From DAOTTI01 sp034437795 (GTDB lineage: Bacteria; Chloroflexota; UBA11872; UBA12225): a stretch of DNA of 13,838 nucleotides. The notes under the pieces are model-generated. The model ran no database searches. It saw only the letters and a list, made by a program, of their open reading frames with translations, and was not told the origin of the DNA. Shown in pieces: positions 13,789-13,838 of the stretch; within the stretch, counting starts at the first letter, position 1; every line of letters starts with the position of its first letter. The DNA is taken from assembly GCA_034437795.1 (NCBI GenBank), contig DAOTTI010000253.1, forward strand, positions 1-13,838, given 5' to 3'. A program made the position numbers and the translations under genes.

Positions 13789-13838
13789 CTAGAGTATGCC
13801 CGCTCGCGGTTCGGGGCGCCCTTCCTACCCCTGGTAGC

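Overview
The window is very GC-rich double-stranded bacterial DNA with dense genes and GC-rich third codon positions. The gene set is an acyl-CoA synthetase, both subunits of a biotin-dependent acyl-CoA carboxylase and HMG-CoA lyase in one operon, plus a B-box zinc finger/cupredoxin membrane protein. This set and the G/C-rich intergenic repeats fit a Chloroflexota-like organism, probably from a metagenome. That assignment is inference; no rRNA or tRNA marker is present.

Layout. (1) 1-1117, minus strand: the N-terminal 372 residues of a disordered Ala/Pro/Arg-rich protein with a GTG start, running off the left edge. (2) 1118-1785: a gene-free stretch with a 10-bp perfect hairpin, a 59-bp tandem repeat and a G/C-rich palindromic element, ending in a possible leaderless promoter. 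(3) 1786-8417, plus strand: a four-gene operon of an acetoacetyl/acyl-CoA synthetase, carboxyltransferase (beta) and biotin carboxylase/carrier (alpha) subunits resembling 3-methylcrotonyl-CoA carboxylase, and HMG-CoA lyase. (4) 8451-10004, minus strand: a GT4-type glycosyltransferase convergent with the operon. (5) 10005-10253: a divergent intergenic region with a palindrome beside a -10 box on the glycosyltransferase side and two 41-bp direct repeats carrying TTGACA on the other side. (6) 10254-11315, plus: a Gfo/Idh/MocA-type oxidoreductase. (7) 11402-12730, plus: a membrane protein with a cytoplasmic B-box-like zinc finger, one transmembrane helix, a discoidin-like domain and a terminal cupredoxin domain. 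(8) 12832-13788, minus: a DUF72 (YecE-like) protein, convergent with gene 7 across a hairpin repeat.

The operon reads as the lower part of leucine/isovalerate breakdown. The carboxylase would make 3-methylglutaconyl-CoA, the lyase would cleave HMG-CoA to acetyl-CoA and acetoacetate, and the synthetase could return acetoacetate to the CoA pool. Isovaleryl-CoA dehydrogenase and methylglutaconyl-CoA hydratase are not in the window. The right half is a set of unrelated genes; the glycosyltransferase and oxidoreductase could both serve sugar metabolism, but only their proximity suggests it.

The least ordinary item is the zinc finger/cupredoxin protein, whose copper site keeps His, Cys and His but has Leu where type 1 sites usually have Met. 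I found no CRISPR array, transposase, integrase, phage gene or defence system.
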